A stretch of 64,000 nucleotides of DNA from G963667675 sp964291545 (GCA_964291545.2 OZ219860.1:806001-870000); one strand, 5' to 3'. Shown: positions 40,101 to 48,935, numbered from the stretch's first letter. Made by a program: numbers and translations. The notes: generated from the letters alone by a model not told the origin.

Positions 40101-40660
40101 TGAACGAAGGCCTGGTCGATGCCAACCAGGCCGGCCTTGATGTTGAGCATGTCCTGCCCGGTCTCCAAGAGCAGCACGTCGACGCCGCCTTCGATCAACC
40201 CCTCGGCCTGCTCCTGGTAGGATACGGCCAGTTCGTCGAAGGTTATGCCGCCGGTGACGCTGATGGACTTTGTGGTCGGCCCCATGGACCCGGCCACAAA
40301 GCGGGGCCTGTCGGCGGTGGAAGAAGCGTCGCACAAGTCACGGGCCAACCTGGCGGCTTCCCGGTTGACTTGGCGGGCCTCAGGGGCGAGGTCGTACTCG
40401 GCCAAGACGACGGATGTGGCGCCAAAGGTGTTGGTCTCGACGATGTCGGCCCCGGCGTCGAGGAAGGACTGATGTATGCCGCCGATGACGTCTGGCCGGG
40501 TAACGATCAGGTGCTCGTTGCAGCCCTCGTACTCCGGGCCGCCGAAGTCGTCGGGGCCGAGGTCGCGGGCCTGGATGGAGGTGCCCATGGCGCCGTCCAA
40601 CACCAGAACTCGTTCCTGGAGCAGGCCTTTGAGGGTTTCTATGCGTTTCTGTTGGTCCAT
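37127..40660 (-). CDS. metH: Cobalamin-dependent methionine synthase
   Basis: 1177 residues with the full four-module architecture. The homocysteine module (about 1-320) starts VLDGAMGTSIQ and has the zinc cysteines in GGCCGTT (292-298). The methyltetrahydrofolate module (about 335-600) contains VGERTNVLGSRRFRRLI. The cap and cobalamin module (about 625-870) has the cofactor motif DVHDIGKN with H730. The AdoMet reactivation module (about 920-1177) contains RYSFGYPACP and HHPDAKYF. It transfers a methyl group from methyl-THF to homocysteine via B12. Its full activation domain means it can be rescued after cobalamin oxidation. It has no same-strand neighbour; the upstream region is filled by repeats and I see no cobalamin riboswitch. 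Confidence 0.96.
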   Translation of the reverse strand: MDQQKRIETLKGLLQERVLVLDGAMGTSIQARDLGPDDFGGPEYEGCNEHLIVTRPDVIGGIHQSFLDAGADIVETNTFGATSVVLAEYDLAPEARQVNREAARLARDLCDASSTADRPRFVAGSMGPTTKSISVTGGITFDELAVSYQEQAEGLIEGGVDVLLLETGQDMLNIKAGLVGIDQAFVQLGRNVPVAVQGTIEPMGTLLAGQDAEAFYTSLAHRDLLWVGFNCATGPVFMTDHIRTLAALSRFPVACLPNAGLPDEDGNYNETPEMMAATIGRFLEAGWNNLIGGCCGTTPEHIRLLAQLAAGKPARSPAATAETRVSGIESLVVNDDVRPAIVGERTNVLGSRRFRRLISDGGFEEAAEVGRRQVRNGAHVLDVCLQDPDRDETADMVALLDVLTKKVKAPIMIDSTDSAVIETALKRLQGKSVINSVNLEDGEARFQAVVPLARRYGAALVVGCIDEDKEQAQAITRERKLEVAQRSFRILTEKYGVPPEDIIFDPLVFPAGTGDRNYVGSAAETIEGVRLIKQALPQAKTVLGVSNVSFGLPPAGREVLNSVFLYHCVQAGLDMAIVNAELMQRYTSIPEEERKLAEDLMWDRGDDPVAAFAAHFRQRPAKAPGEERQLLPLDERLALAIIEGTKEGLAEDLDEALSDREPLEIINGPLMAGMGEVGRQFNANQLIVAEVLQSAESMKFAVARLELHMEQVESATKGTVVLATVKGDVHDIGKNLVDIIFSNNGYRVINLGIKVPPQDLIDAYRQHRPDIIGLSGLLVKSAQMMVETVHDFRQEGVNCPMLVGGAALSNRFTRLRIAPEYQGLVAYAPDAMSGLALANTIQEADEREELARALESETEELSRADGARRQGAAGNGQATETATAPSLQVRTDIQPPNPPDLRLHVLDDYDLESIFPYINPAMLYSRHLGFKGRFQDALEAEDPDALQLRDAVRRVEEMMLADPNITAKAVFKFFPAQSDGQRLLIYGPDRRTVLESFYFGRQSQRDGLCLSDYVRARPGGQSGGDVDYVAMFVTAVGPGVMALSQKLRDEGRYLDSHTVQALALESAEAFAELLHQQIRQMWGFGDPAGISYQDLFRAQYRGKRYSFGYPACPRLEDQEQLFRLLDVAQNTGVELTEGYMMDPESTVSALVIHHPDAKYFNLSETDIERLEREVANS

Positions 40661-40739
40661 ATATCAGGTTGCCGTCCTAAGAAAGTCACATACCAGTGTA
40701 GCATGGGTGGGGATGGGCGTTGGCGGGGACTCCTTGCGG

Positions 40740-40938
40740 GTTCCCCCCGTTCATACTTCGAGAGCCTCAGCACGAACGGGGGGAACTCCTGGATTACCGA
40801 CTTCGAGAGCCTCAGCACGAACGGGGGGGGGGACTCCTGGATTGCCGACTTCGAGAGCCTTAGCGCGAACGGGGGGACTCCTGGATTGCCGACTTCGAGA
40901 GCCTCAGCGCGAACGGGGGGACTGCGTGATGGGCCGGG
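40740..40938. repeat. Family A hairpin with short tandem expansion
   Basis: A hairpin with arms GTTCCCCCCGTTC/GAACGGGGGGAAC at 40740-40786 is followed by three further copies of its right half. The CTTCGAGAGCCT block recurs at 40756, 40801, 40849 and 40893, spaced 44-48 bases. The hairpin itself is identical to that at 42309-42355. Confidence 0.85.
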
Positions 40939-41021
40939 GCCCCTAGACGAGTGGGGGAACCGGCGGGCGGTGGGTTGGGCGGGGCGCGAGACTCCCGCCC
41001 GCACTACTGCACTGTCATTCC

Positions 41022-42068
41022 TGTATGTGTTAGCTAATTCATTGACAGATTTTGCAAGGTTTGCAGTGGAGTATTGCCACCCAGGCCCTGGTGGGGTCTC
41101 TCGGTGTTGTAGTAGAGGAGGTACTGCATCAGTTCATCCCTCAGCTCGTCCAAGGACTCGAAGGTGGTCCCTTCCAAGAGGTCCTCATTGAGGGTTCTCC
41201 AGAAGCGCTCGACCTTGCCATTGGTCTGGGGTCTGTAGGGCCTGGTGTAGCGGTGCTTGATCCCCAGTTCCATTAGCATCCTCTCGAAGGGATGCTGGTC
41301 CTTACTCTTGTGGGTGGCCACCTCAGGCCCATTGTCGGTGAGTATGGCCTCAAAGCGCACCCCGTACTCGGCATTCAGCAAGTTGATGCTCTTTAGGGCG
41401 GCGAACATCACGCTCAGGCTCTTTATGTCCTCCACCACCTCCGCCCAGGCCAGGCGGGTGCAGGAGTCCAGCAGAGACACCAGGTAGTAGCGCTGTCTGG
41501 CGCCCAGGATCAGGTCCTTGCTCAGATGGTGGCAGTCCAGATGCCCCAACTCTCCTGCCCTGGCCTTGATGATCCTTCTTTTGGACTGTTCCATGGGTTT
41601 GGTCAACTTGTTCAGGTTATGACGCCGGCTGATAGCGTAGATGGTGGATGGCGCAGGAGTGCGGGACTTCAGTACCGGCTGGAGTATCGCATATATCTCA
41701 TACCGATTTATACCTTTACGCCTTAGCTCCAGCACCTTCTCCTCTATGAAAGGCAGCGTGCGGCGGCTCTTCCACCTGGGGCCGCGCTTGAGAGGCAGTA
41801 GAGCTAGGTCACTACCATCTTGCTTGTAGCGGTTGTAATACTTGGCAAAGGTCTGTCGGTTGGTGCCGTGGAAGTTGTAGAAGTCCTGGACGAAGCGGAA
41901 CCTGGGGTGTTCCTTCGCCTTGACTTGTTGGTACTCCCGGATGAGAAACCGCCACTTCTGGACATAGTTTCGTTCCACTGTACGGTCATTGCTGTTGTTA
42001 CGCATCCTCGCCTCCAGAATAGCTATTTGTCCCATGCTATTCTGTCAACGAATTATCTGACATCTACA
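41022..42068. mobile_element. IS481-type insertion sequence
   Basis: 1047 bases with 27-bp terminal inverted repeats (22 of 27 matching) starting TGTA; the inner 21 bases read TGTTAGCTAATTCATTGACA at the left. A 5-bp direct repeat ATTCC flanks the element at 41017-41021 and 42069-42073. Removing the element and one ATTCC restores a family B repeat (GTCATTCCGAGCGCAG). It contains one intact transposase gene. Confidence 0.92.
41034..42005 (-). CDS. IS481 family transposase
   Basis: 323 residues from ATG 42005, chosen because GGAGG lies eight bases upstream; ATG 42035 would start next to the terminal repeat. N-terminal HTH regions (FYNFHGTNRQTFAKYYNRYK, KGINRYEIYAILQ) are followed by an rve integrase core. 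The DDE residues are D in LGHLDCHHL, D in LTDNGPEV and E in NGKVERFWRTLNE, then YNTERPHQGLGG. The frame is uninterrupted and the ends are intact, so the element may still be active. Confidence 0.95.
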   Translation of the reverse strand: MRNNSNDRTVERNYVQKWRFLIREYQQVKAKEHPRFRFVQDFYNFHGTNRQTFAKYYNRYKQDGSDLALLPLKRGPRWKSRRTLPFIEEKVLELRRKGINRYEIYAILQPVLKSRTPAPSTIYAISRRHNLNKLTKPMEQSKRRIIKARAGELGHLDCHHLSKDLILGARQRYYLVSLLDSCTRLAWAEVVEDIKSLSVMFAALKSINLLNAEYGVRFEAILTDNGPEVATHKSKDQHPFERMLMELGIKHRYTRPYRPQTNGKVERFWRTLNEDLLEGTTFESLDELRDELMQYLLYYNTERPHQGLGGNTPLQTLQNLSMN

Positions 42069-42482
42069 ATTCCGAGCGCAGCGGAGCGGAGAGAGGAATC
42101 TAGAATTCCGCGGTGGCTGCAGGTTAGGAGTCTTAGATTCCTCGTCGCAAGCTCCTCGGAATGACACGTTGGGGGCTGGCGGGGACTGGGGAAGCCCATC
42201 CACTTCTGAAGGGGACGGGATTTGGCGGGGGCGGGGGCCAGCCCGTCCGTTCGTCCTGAGGGAAATCGAAGGGGGAACGGACGGGCGGTGGTGTGGGCCT
42301 CCTTGCCCGTTCCCCCCGTTCATACTTCGAGAGCCTCAGCACGAACGGGGGGAACTCTGTGGCGAGTGCGGGGAACTCCGGGACAACAGGGGGCGGGGCA
42401 CGGGTGTAGCCCGGCCCGTTCGTCCTGAGGGAAATCGAAGGGGGAACGGGCGGGCGGTGGGTTGGGGGGCGAGGGGTTTCAG
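42069..42482. repeat. Repeat-only intergenic region right of the IS
   Basis: Contains the second half of a family B copy (to 42105), an inverse family B copy at 42131-42166, and three family A hairpins at 42241-42286, 42309-42355 and 42414-42451, each with perfect arms of different sequence (GCCCGTCCGTTC, GTTCCCCCCGTTC and GCCCGTTC). No gene. Confidence 0.8.
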
Positions 42483-42917
42483 CTACGACGGTTCGGCGAG
42501 GAAGACCGGGATCCGGCGGGTCGTGCGGGCTTGGTAATCCTCGTAGGGCGGATAGGCGGCGACGGCCAACCCCCAGAGCCGCGCTCGTTCCCCGGAGTCT
42601 TCGACTTCGCGGGCCCGCATTGCGTACACCTCCGTCCCGTCCCGAATCTCCACGCTGGTGTCGGCCCGAAGGTTGTAGACCCACGCCGGATTCTTCGGGG
42701 CGCCTCCCTGTGACCCGATCAGCACGTAGTTGTTCCCGTCCTTAACCTGCATCAGCGGCGTCTTGCGGATTGCGCCCGTCCGGTTCCCGTGGTTGGTCAC
42801 GATGATTACGGGCATGCCGGTGTCCAGCAGCGTCGTTCCTGCGGTCCCTCCGCTGCCCTCGTAGAGCTCCACCTGATCGCGCACCCAGGCGGAGGTTGAC
42901 GGTATGTATTCGGCCAT
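42483..42917 (-). CDS. Ddn-like nitroreductase/quinone reductase (F420-dependent type)
   Basis: 144 residues. A split-barrel flavin/deazaflavin-binding protein: VIIVTNHGNRTGAIRKTPLM, DGNNYVLIGSQGGAPKNPAW, VYNLRADTSVEI and the C-terminal YEDYQARTTRRIPVFL. These blocks match Mycobacterium Ddn-type proteins, which use reduced F420 to reduce quinones or nitroaromatics. Whether this organism makes F420 is not shown in the window. It is monocistronic. Confidence 0.85.
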   Translation of the reverse strand: MAEYIPSTSAWVRDQVELYEGSGGTAGTTLLDTGMPVIIVTNHGNRTGAIRKTPLMQVKDGNNYVLIGSQGGAPKNPAWVYNLRADTSVEIRDGTEVYAMRAREVEDSGERARLWGLAVAAYPPYEDYQARTTRRIPVFLAEPS

Positions 42918-43082
42918 TGTTCGCTCCTATTTCAGGTCGCAGCCTGTTAGTCCTCACATGATATGTCGAAGCGCCACCGTGTCAATCGCAAAGCAAGCCG
43001 GGCGGCGGCTACGGACGGCCGAATGACGGGACATTAATGGTAGGCGCGCCAGTATGCCGCCTCAGCAAATGTTCGGCGGCCG

Positions 43083-44798
43083 TTATTCGCCTGAACGGCC
43101 ATCAATCCCTGTCAGCCCGCACAGGTAGAGGGTCTTGCCGCCGCCCAGGAGCCGCAGGCCGTCGAGGGCGTAGCCGAGGATTGCAGACGGGTCTGAAGGG
43201 ATGGGGGGCTGGTCGGAGCCCCGGTCGGCCGGCACCTCCCGCACCCGAGCACGGGGGTGCAGGCCGGCCAACTCCCGGGCCTTGGCCAAGCCGGTCTCCA
43301 AACCGCCGAGTTGGTCGACAAGTCCGTGCTCCAGGGCCTGGCCTCCGGTCCACACGCGGCCGCCTCCGACGGCGTCGGCATCGTCTCGGGACAGGGAACG
43401 GGATACAGACACCCGGTCCAGGAACACGTCGTAGGTCCGCTGTATGGCGGTTAACATAACCTGGCGTTCGTCATCGTCGAATGGCCTCTCAGAGGCTTCG
43501 AGGTCGGCGTGCAGTCCCCTGCTAATGGCCTCGCGGCCCAGCAGAAGCTTGTCCAACAGGCCGGAGAGCACCATCTTGCCCGCCAGCACGCCGATGGAGC
43601 CGGTAACGGAGCCGGGGCGGGCGACTATCCACCGGGCGGGAGTGGAGACGTAGTAGCCGCCTGAGGCCGCCACCGGACCCATTACTGCTACCAGGGGTTT
43701 CTTGGCCGCCAATTTCTGCAGGGCGGAGGCCATGGCCTCGGACGCAGACGCCGAGCCGCCGGGGGAGTCCACGTAGAGCACCACGGCGGCGGCCCTGTTA
43801 TCGGACAGCGCCCGGCGGGCCTGCTGGACCACCGACAGGTCTCCGGCGCGCTTGTTGAACAGGATAGGCGCGGGCAAGGGAGACTTGAAGGGCGGCTGCC
43901 TGTTGCGGCCATCGACTATGGCCCCTTCGATGCGAATGAGGGCGACGTAGCGGCCAGCGGGCACAGGCGGAGGGCGGAGCAGCCTGGGCTTGGCGGCGTC
44001 CCAATTTGCCAGCCGGGCCGGCTTGTCATCATCTCCGAGTTTGGCGCCCAGGTATTCGGGCAGGTCCTCCTCGCTAATCAACCGGTCGACGACGCCCTCT
44101 TCGACGGCGCGCAGATCGGTGTAGGGGGCGCCGTCCACCAGGGCCTTGGCGGTGGGCTGGTCTATGCCGCGGCCTGAAGCGATCGCGCCGACAAATTCAT
44201 CGAAGTGGGCGTCGGCCAGCCAGTTGCTCATCTCCCGGGCCTCGTCGGACATGCTGGAGCGCATCAACGGGTCGGCGGCGGTCTTGTAGGGGCTTATCTG
44301 TATGAAGTCGGCCTTCACTCCCGCCCGCTGCAGGGCGTCGCCCAGGAAAACGGCGGAGCCGTGCAGGCCCACTGGCCCGGCCTCGCCTCCGGTCTGCAGC
44401 AAGATTTCGTCAGCCGATGAGGCGACGTAGTAGGCGGTGTTGTCGTAGCCGGTGGCCCAGGTTACGACCCGCTTGCCGGCGCCGCGCAGGTTGGCGATGA
44501 ACTCCCGCAGGGTCTGCGCCTGGGCCGGGGCCAAGTCCAGCTTGGCCAGATGCAGCACCACGCCCTTGACGCGGGGGTCTTGCTGCAAGGCTTTGAATTG
44601 CTCGCCCAACTCCTGAAGGCTAAGCTGGGATCCCGGGAACAACCGCCGGCGAAAGAACCCGGACCGGGGCGGTTTCAATTCGGGGCATTCCCCTTCCAGG
44701 ACGAACACCACGTAGTCTGGAGGCCTTTTGAGACGCTGGCGGAGGTTGCCGAGAAACCACAGCAGGTAGCGGAGCGCGAAGACGGGGAGCTTTAGCAT
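43083..44798 (-). CDS. sppA: Signal peptide peptidase SppA, 67K type
   Basis: 571 residues, the long form with two S49 domains. The N-terminal half supplies the general base K172 (SPYKTAADPLMR) and the C-terminal half the nucleophile S379 (GPVAASGGYYVS). They correspond to K209 and S409 of the E. coli enzyme. A hydrophobic N-terminus (LPVFALRYLLWFLGNL) anchors it to the membrane. It degrades cleaved signal peptides. It stands alone; the intergenic region behind it holds one family C hairpin. Confidence 0.93.
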   Translation of the reverse strand: MLKLPVFALRYLLWFLGNLRQRLKRPPDYVVFVLEGECPELKPPRSGFFRRRLFPGSQLSLQELGEQFKALQQDPRVKGVVLHLAKLDLAPAQAQTLREFIANLRGAGKRVVTWATGYDNTAYYVASSADEILLQTGGEAGPVGLHGSAVFLGDALQRAGVKADFIQISPYKTAADPLMRSSMSDEAREMSNWLADAHFDEFVGAIASGRGIDQPTAKALVDGAPYTDLRAVEEGVVDRLISEEDLPEYLGAKLGDDDKPARLANWDAAKPRLLRPPPVPAGRYVALIRIEGAIVDGRNRQPPFKSPLPAPILFNKRAGDLSVVQQARRALSDNRAAAVVLYVDSPGGSASASEAMASALQKLAAKKPLVAVMGPVAASGGYYVSTPARWIVARPGSVTGSIGVLAGKMVLSGLLDKLLLGREAISRGLHADLEASERPFDDDERQVMLTAIQRTYDVFLDRVSVSRSLSRDDADAVGGGRVWTGGQALEHGLVDQLGGLETGLAKARELAGLHPRARVREVPADRGSDQPPIPSDPSAILGYALDGLRLLGGGKTLYLCGLTGIDGRSGE

Positions 44799-45203
44799 GG
44801 CGTCCCTTCAGCGGGGCCGCGCTTGGGGCCGCCGGGCTGGTCGAAGTTGGGGGCCGCGCTATTGCGCGGGATTAGTGCAGTATTGCCCATGTTCCGACTA
44901 AAAACCTATGAACTTTGCTAAGCGCCAGGGCTTTGGATTCCGGCTAAAGGCCGGAATGACCGGTTCCGGGCGGCTGTTGAGGCTTGCCATGTTGGGGAGT
45001 TCCAGGTCACAGACCGAGACCGAGGTGACAGTTAGCAAGGGACTTCTTCGCACGTCCGCCGGTCCATCCTTCGAGACCTGGGATGAAGTGGCCTGTGACG
45101 TCCGTGTTTAAGAATAAAGGCGAAAGGGGGGCTTAGCGACAACCGGAATCGGCGTCAGCAGGCGCCAACACTACCCGGTCCAGCGCGCCGGATATGCGGG
45201 ACC
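44799..45203. other. Intergenic region with one hairpin repeat
   Basis: GGATTCCGGCTAAAGGCCGG followed by AATGACC (44934-44962) is a family C hairpin. Nothing else is recognised between sppA and the glutamine synthetase. Confidence 0.55.
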
Positions 45204-46214
45204 CTAGGCTTTGGCCGCTATGGCGCCGCCTACCGTCTCCATAATCAGGCGGGTGACCACGTAGGGGTCCATGTTGGCGTTGGGGCGCCTGTCTTCTATG
45301 TACCCCTGCTGCTCCCTTTCCACCTGCCAGGGTATCCTGATGGACGCCCCCCGATCGGAGACGCCATACCGGAATTCCTTGTAAGAGCACGTCTCGTGCA
45401 ACCCGGTCAAACGCTCTTCAATGGCGAACCCGTAGTTGGCGATATGCAGATCGTGCCTCGTTCCCAGCGCCTCAGCCGCGTCTATACAGGCCTGGTAGTT
45501 GGACCTCATAGTCTTGGTGGAGAAGTTAGTGTGGGCCCCCGCTCCGTTCCAGTCGCCCCGGGCGGGCTTGGGGTACAGGGTCGCGTTCACGCCGTAGGCC
45601 TCCCCCACCCGGTACAGCAGCCATCTAGCGACCCATAGCTGGTCGGAAACAGCCAAGGCCGGGGTGGGGCCTATCTGGAACTCCCACTGTCCCGGCATCA
45701 CTTCGGCGTTGATGCCGCTGATGTCCAGGCCGGCCTGCAGACACCTTTCCAGGTGGTCTTCCACCACCTCCCGACCGAAGACCTCGTCGGCTCCAACGCC
45801 GCAATAGTAGCCGCCCTGGGGAGCGGGGAAACCGTAGTCGGGAAACCCCAACGGTCTCGCCCCCTTGAAGAAGGTGTGCTCCTGCTCGATGCCGAAGATA
45901 AACTCCTGGTCCGCATACTTCCCAGCGGCTTCCTCGCACGCGGCCCGGGTGTTCGACCGGTGGGGAGTGAGGTCTGTGTTCAGGACCTCGGTCATCACCA
46001 GGCGATTGTCTCCTCCCCTCATCGGGTCTGGACAATTGAACACCGGCCTCAGGACACAGTCCGACGCCGCTCCCAGGGCCTGGTTGGTACTGGAACCGTC
46101 GAAACCCCATATCGGCGGATCCTCACCTAAGCTCACAATCTTGGTCTTCGACCGAAGCTTGGGAGTGGGAACACTACCGTCTATCCAGATGTACTCAGCT
46201 CTGTACGTACTCAC
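45204..46214 (-). CDS. Type II (eukaryote-like) glutamine synthetase
   Basis: 336 residues from GTG 46214, with GGAGG six bases upstream; a longer frame exists but lacks a ribosome-binding site. It is too short for GSI (about 450-470). It matches GSII: N-terminal YRAEYIWIDGS, LRSKTKI, PPIWGFDGSST, EQEHTFF, GFPAPQGGYYCGVGAD, INAEVMPGQWEFQIGP, GDWNGAGAHTNFSTK and the C-terminal RPNANMDPYVVTRLIMET. It makes glutamine from glutamate, ammonia and ATP. There is no adenylylation-site loop, as expected for GSII. It lies close downstream of the M1 aminopeptidase gene. Confidence 0.93.
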   Translation of the reverse strand: MSTYRAEYIWIDGSVPTPKLRSKTKIVSLGEDPPIWGFDGSSTNQALGAASDCVLRPVFNCPDPMRGGDNRLVMTEVLNTDLTPHRSNTRAACEEAAGKYADQEFIFGIEQEHTFFKGARPLGFPDYGFPAPQGGYYCGVGADEVFGREVVEDHLERCLQAGLDISGINAEVMPGQWEFQIGPTPALAVSDQLWVARWLLYRVGEAYGVNATLYPKPARGDWNGAGAHTNFSTKTMRSNYQACIDAAEALGTRHDLHIANYGFAIEERLTGLHETCSYKEFRYGVSDRGASIRIPWQVEREQQGYIEDRRPNANMDPYVVTRLIMETVGGAIAAKA

Positions 46215-46331
46215 GCTGCCTCCGAAGAACACATAGTTTTCGGTGCCTAGCCTATGCCCGCCCGCATTGGCCCGGACGGAATATAGAATAGCGTATTTCC
46301 GGACTCCGGGCAATAATTGGGAAGAGGCACG

Positions 46332-48935
46332 TTAGCGGCCGAGCCAAGCGGCGAGTTCGTCCTGGTTACGTTCCAGCCACTTGATGCTGAGCCGGATTTT
46401 CTCCACGGACTGGCGAATGGTCCGGTCAGCGGCCGGCGCGGGGTTTTTGGTGAAGAAGGACTCCACGTCGTCCAGGCTTTCCTGAGTAGTGAAGCTGCCG
46501 CACATGGCCACCAACCGCATCAGGCCGAAACCGCCGGTCCCGTAACGCCGGTCGAACTCGGGCCAGTTGGACTTGAGAAAGTCCCAGGCCAACCGGCGCC
46601 CGTGGGGATTGGCGGCTACGCTGGACACGACGCTGATGGTGTCCTGGAGGCGCACGTCCGAGGTGAGGGACCGTTCCAGGGTTTCGGTCAATAAGCCTTG
46701 ATCTTCGAAACGCGCCAGCGCCATGAGCAGCCGCATCTTCTCCTCTTGAAGCTCGGTCTCTTTCTCCAGTTCCCAAAGTTGGTCGTATACGGCCCGATCG
46801 CCCGCCTGGGCGGCCAGGCTGAACACTACGCCCCGCAGGTCGGGGCGCACTGCGTTCCGGTCCTTGAGGTGCTGGTCAAAGAGACGCTTGGCCTGGTTAA
46901 GGATGTCCTGGTCGCCGTAACTGCCCGCCTGACTCAGCACTATGCTGCGCAACAGGGCGTCCAGGTGCCCCTCGCCGCTGTTGGGCTCCCAGCCGACCCT
47001 TTCGGCAGCTGGTTTGAACACTGAGCAGGCGAATGCTTGGAAGAGTTGGAAGACGGGCCCGCCGGTGAGCAGTATTTCCAGGTCGCGCAGGTTGCTGGAG
47101 AGGTCGCCCCACACCGACGCGTCGGTCTCGTTGACGTAGGCCTGGGCCAGGGAGAGGAACCGGGTAATGGGCAGGTGGCCGCTCTTGGACAGGGAGTAGG
47201 CGTCGTTTTGAATTCCCAACCGGTCGGCGGCCGAGAGTTCCTGGGACTTGATGGCGGGAATCAGCCGGTCCCAGTCCTGGGGTTCGTAGTTGACCCGGAA
47301 GAACCCGGTCTGCTGGGGATTGATCTTGAACCACTGGCCGTCGCCGGGTCTTGCCGGAGCTTCCAGGGTCAAGCTGGCCTCCCGGCCGTCCAACACCATC
47401 GTCGCCGGTTCATCGCCTCCCTGGGAGACGCGTATGGGCACTTGCCATACCTCCGGCTCCGGGCCGCGGTTTTCCAGCAGCCGGTCGTAGACGAACCGCT
47501 CCTGGGAGACGGTCAACCGGCGGTCTCCGGGAGTTCCGGAGACCTCCACCTGCAGCACCGGGTATCCCATTTGCTTGGTCCAGGTGTCCATGATGGAGGT
47601 GACCGGTTGCCCGGAAGCAGACTCGAGGGCGGACCACAGGTCCTGGGTGCGGGCGTTGCCGTACTGGTTGGCGGCGATGTATTGCCGGAGGCCGCTGCGG
47701 AAGGTGTCGGCCCCCAGGAACTGCTCCAGCATCCTGATGATGGAGGCTCCTTTGGAGTAACTGATGGCGTCGAATAGCTGGCTGACCTCCGCAGGGTTCT
47801 CTACCTCCTGCTCGATGGGGTGGGAGTTCTTGAGGCCGTCCAGGGAGAGGGCGCGGGTGGTGTCCATGTTGACGAACTGGGTCCACATCTCCCACTCGGG
47901 GAAAAGCCAGTCCACGGCCTTGGTGCCCATCCAAGAGGCGAAGCTCTCGTTGAGCCAGAGGTCGTCCCACCATTGCATGGTGACCAGGTCGCCGAACCAC
48001 ATGTGGGCCATCTCGTGGGCCACCACCTCGGCAACCCGCTGCCGGGTGCCCGCCGAGGAATTGGCCTCGTCCACCAGCAGGGCGACCTCACGGTAGGTGA
48101 TGGCCCCCCAGTTTTCCATGGCGCCCGCGGCAAAGTCCGGCAGGGCTATGTGGTCCAGCTTCTCCAGGGGGTATGGAATGCCGAAATAGTCGTTGAAAAA
48201 GGTCAAGAGGCTCACCGAGGTGTCCAGGGCGAAGCGTCCCTGCTCTTCCTTGCCGGGGGTGGTCCAGACGGATACCTGCGTCGGTCCTCCAGGCCCCTGG
48301 TACCGGCCATGGATTGCAGTGAGGTCGCCGACAATGAAAGCCAGGAGGTAGGTTGACATAACGGGAGTTTCGGCAAAGCGGAGTTCGGTGACGCCCGGCC
48401 GCGGTTGGGACTCCTGCTCCACCGGGGTGTTGGATATGGCTTGCAGGCCGGCGGGTATGGTCAGGGTGACCTGGAACGTCGCTTTGCACTCCGGCTCGTC
48501 CCAGCAGGGAAAAGCTCGGCGGGCGTCGGTGGCCTCGAACTGGGTGGCGGCCATGTACCTGGTCTCCCCATCGGGGCCCGCGTACTGGCTGCGGTAGAAG
48601 CCGTGGAGCTTGTCGTTGAGAGTTCCGGTGAAGGCTAAGTCGAGGTCGTAGCGGCCCGGAGCGACGGTCTCTCCGAAGTCCAGGGTGACGGTCTCCCGGG
48701 CGGCGTCCAGGCGTATGCCGTGGGCTTTCAGGGATGCGCCGTTCCCGCGCAAGGCGGCTGAGTGCACCTCGAGCTCGATGGCGTTGAGGACGATCTCTGA
48801 GACCGGTTCGGCCACGTCGATGGTGACGGTTTCCTCCCCGTCGAAGGTAAAGCGTTCCAGGTCCGGCTCCAGCCTGATGGCGTACTTGGCCGGGCGGACC
48901 GCTGCCGGCAGAACGAATTCGCTGGTGGTAGTCAT
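46332..48935 (-). CDS. M1 family zinc aminopeptidase
   Basis: 867 residues. The substrate-recognition GAMEN motif is at 271-275 and the zinc site HEMAH (307-311) with E330 in LNESFA. The N-terminal beta-saddle (about 1-200) and the C-terminal ERAP-like helical domain (about 530-867) complete the four-domain M1 architecture. There is no signal peptide, so it is cytosolic. It cleaves N-terminal residues from peptides; closest in layout to the puromycin-sensitive/ERAP and actinobacterial PepN enzymes. The gene precedes the glutamine synthetase gene by about 120 bases. Confidence 0.95.
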   Translation of the reverse strand: MTTTSEFVLPAAVRPAKYAIRLEPDLERFTFDGEETVTIDVAEPVSEIVLNAIELEVHSAALRGNGASLKAHGIRLDAARETVTLDFGETVAPGRYDLDLAFTGTLNDKLHGFYRSQYAGPDGETRYMAATQFEATDARRAFPCWDEPECKATFQVTLTIPAGLQAISNTPVEQESQPRPGVTELRFAETPVMSTYLLAFIVGDLTAIHGRYQGPGGPTQVSVWTTPGKEEQGRFALDTSVSLLTFFNDYFGIPYPLEKLDHIALPDFAAGAMENWGAITYREVALLVDEANSSAGTRQRVAEVVAHEMAHMWFGDLVTMQWWDDLWLNESFASWMGTKAVDWLFPEWEMWTQFVNMDTTRALSLDGLKNSHPIEQEVENPAEVSQLFDAISYSKGASIIRMLEQFLGADTFRSGLRQYIAANQYGNARTQDLWSALESASGQPVTSIMDTWTKQMGYPVLQVEVSGTPGDRRLTVSQERFVYDRLLENRGPEPEVWQVPIRVSQGGDEPATMVLDGREASLTLEAPARPGDGQWFKINPQQTGFFRVNYEPQDWDRLIPAIKSQELSAADRLGIQNDAYSLSKSGHLPITRFLSLAQAYVNETDASVWGDLSSNLRDLEILLTGGPVFQLFQAFACSVFKPAAERVGWEPNSGEGHLDALLRSIVLSQAGSYGDQDILNQAKRLFDQHLKDRNAVRPDLRGVVFSLAAQAGDRAVYDQLWELEKETELQEEKMRLLMALARFEDQGLLTETLERSLTSDVRLQDTISVVSSVAANPHGRRLAWDFLKSNWPEFDRRYGTGGFGLMRLVAMCGSFTTQESLDDVESFFTKNPAPAADRTIRQSVEKIRLSIKWLERNQDELAAWLGR

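Noticed and set aside
40660..41010. Cobalamin riboswitch upstream of metH
   Set aside because: I looked for a B12-box-like conserved core on the minus strand and found only hairpin repeats and their expansion.
40740..42460. CRISPR array
   Set aside because: Repeats are palindromic, variable in arm sequence and irregularly spaced, with no unique spacers of even length and no cas genes.
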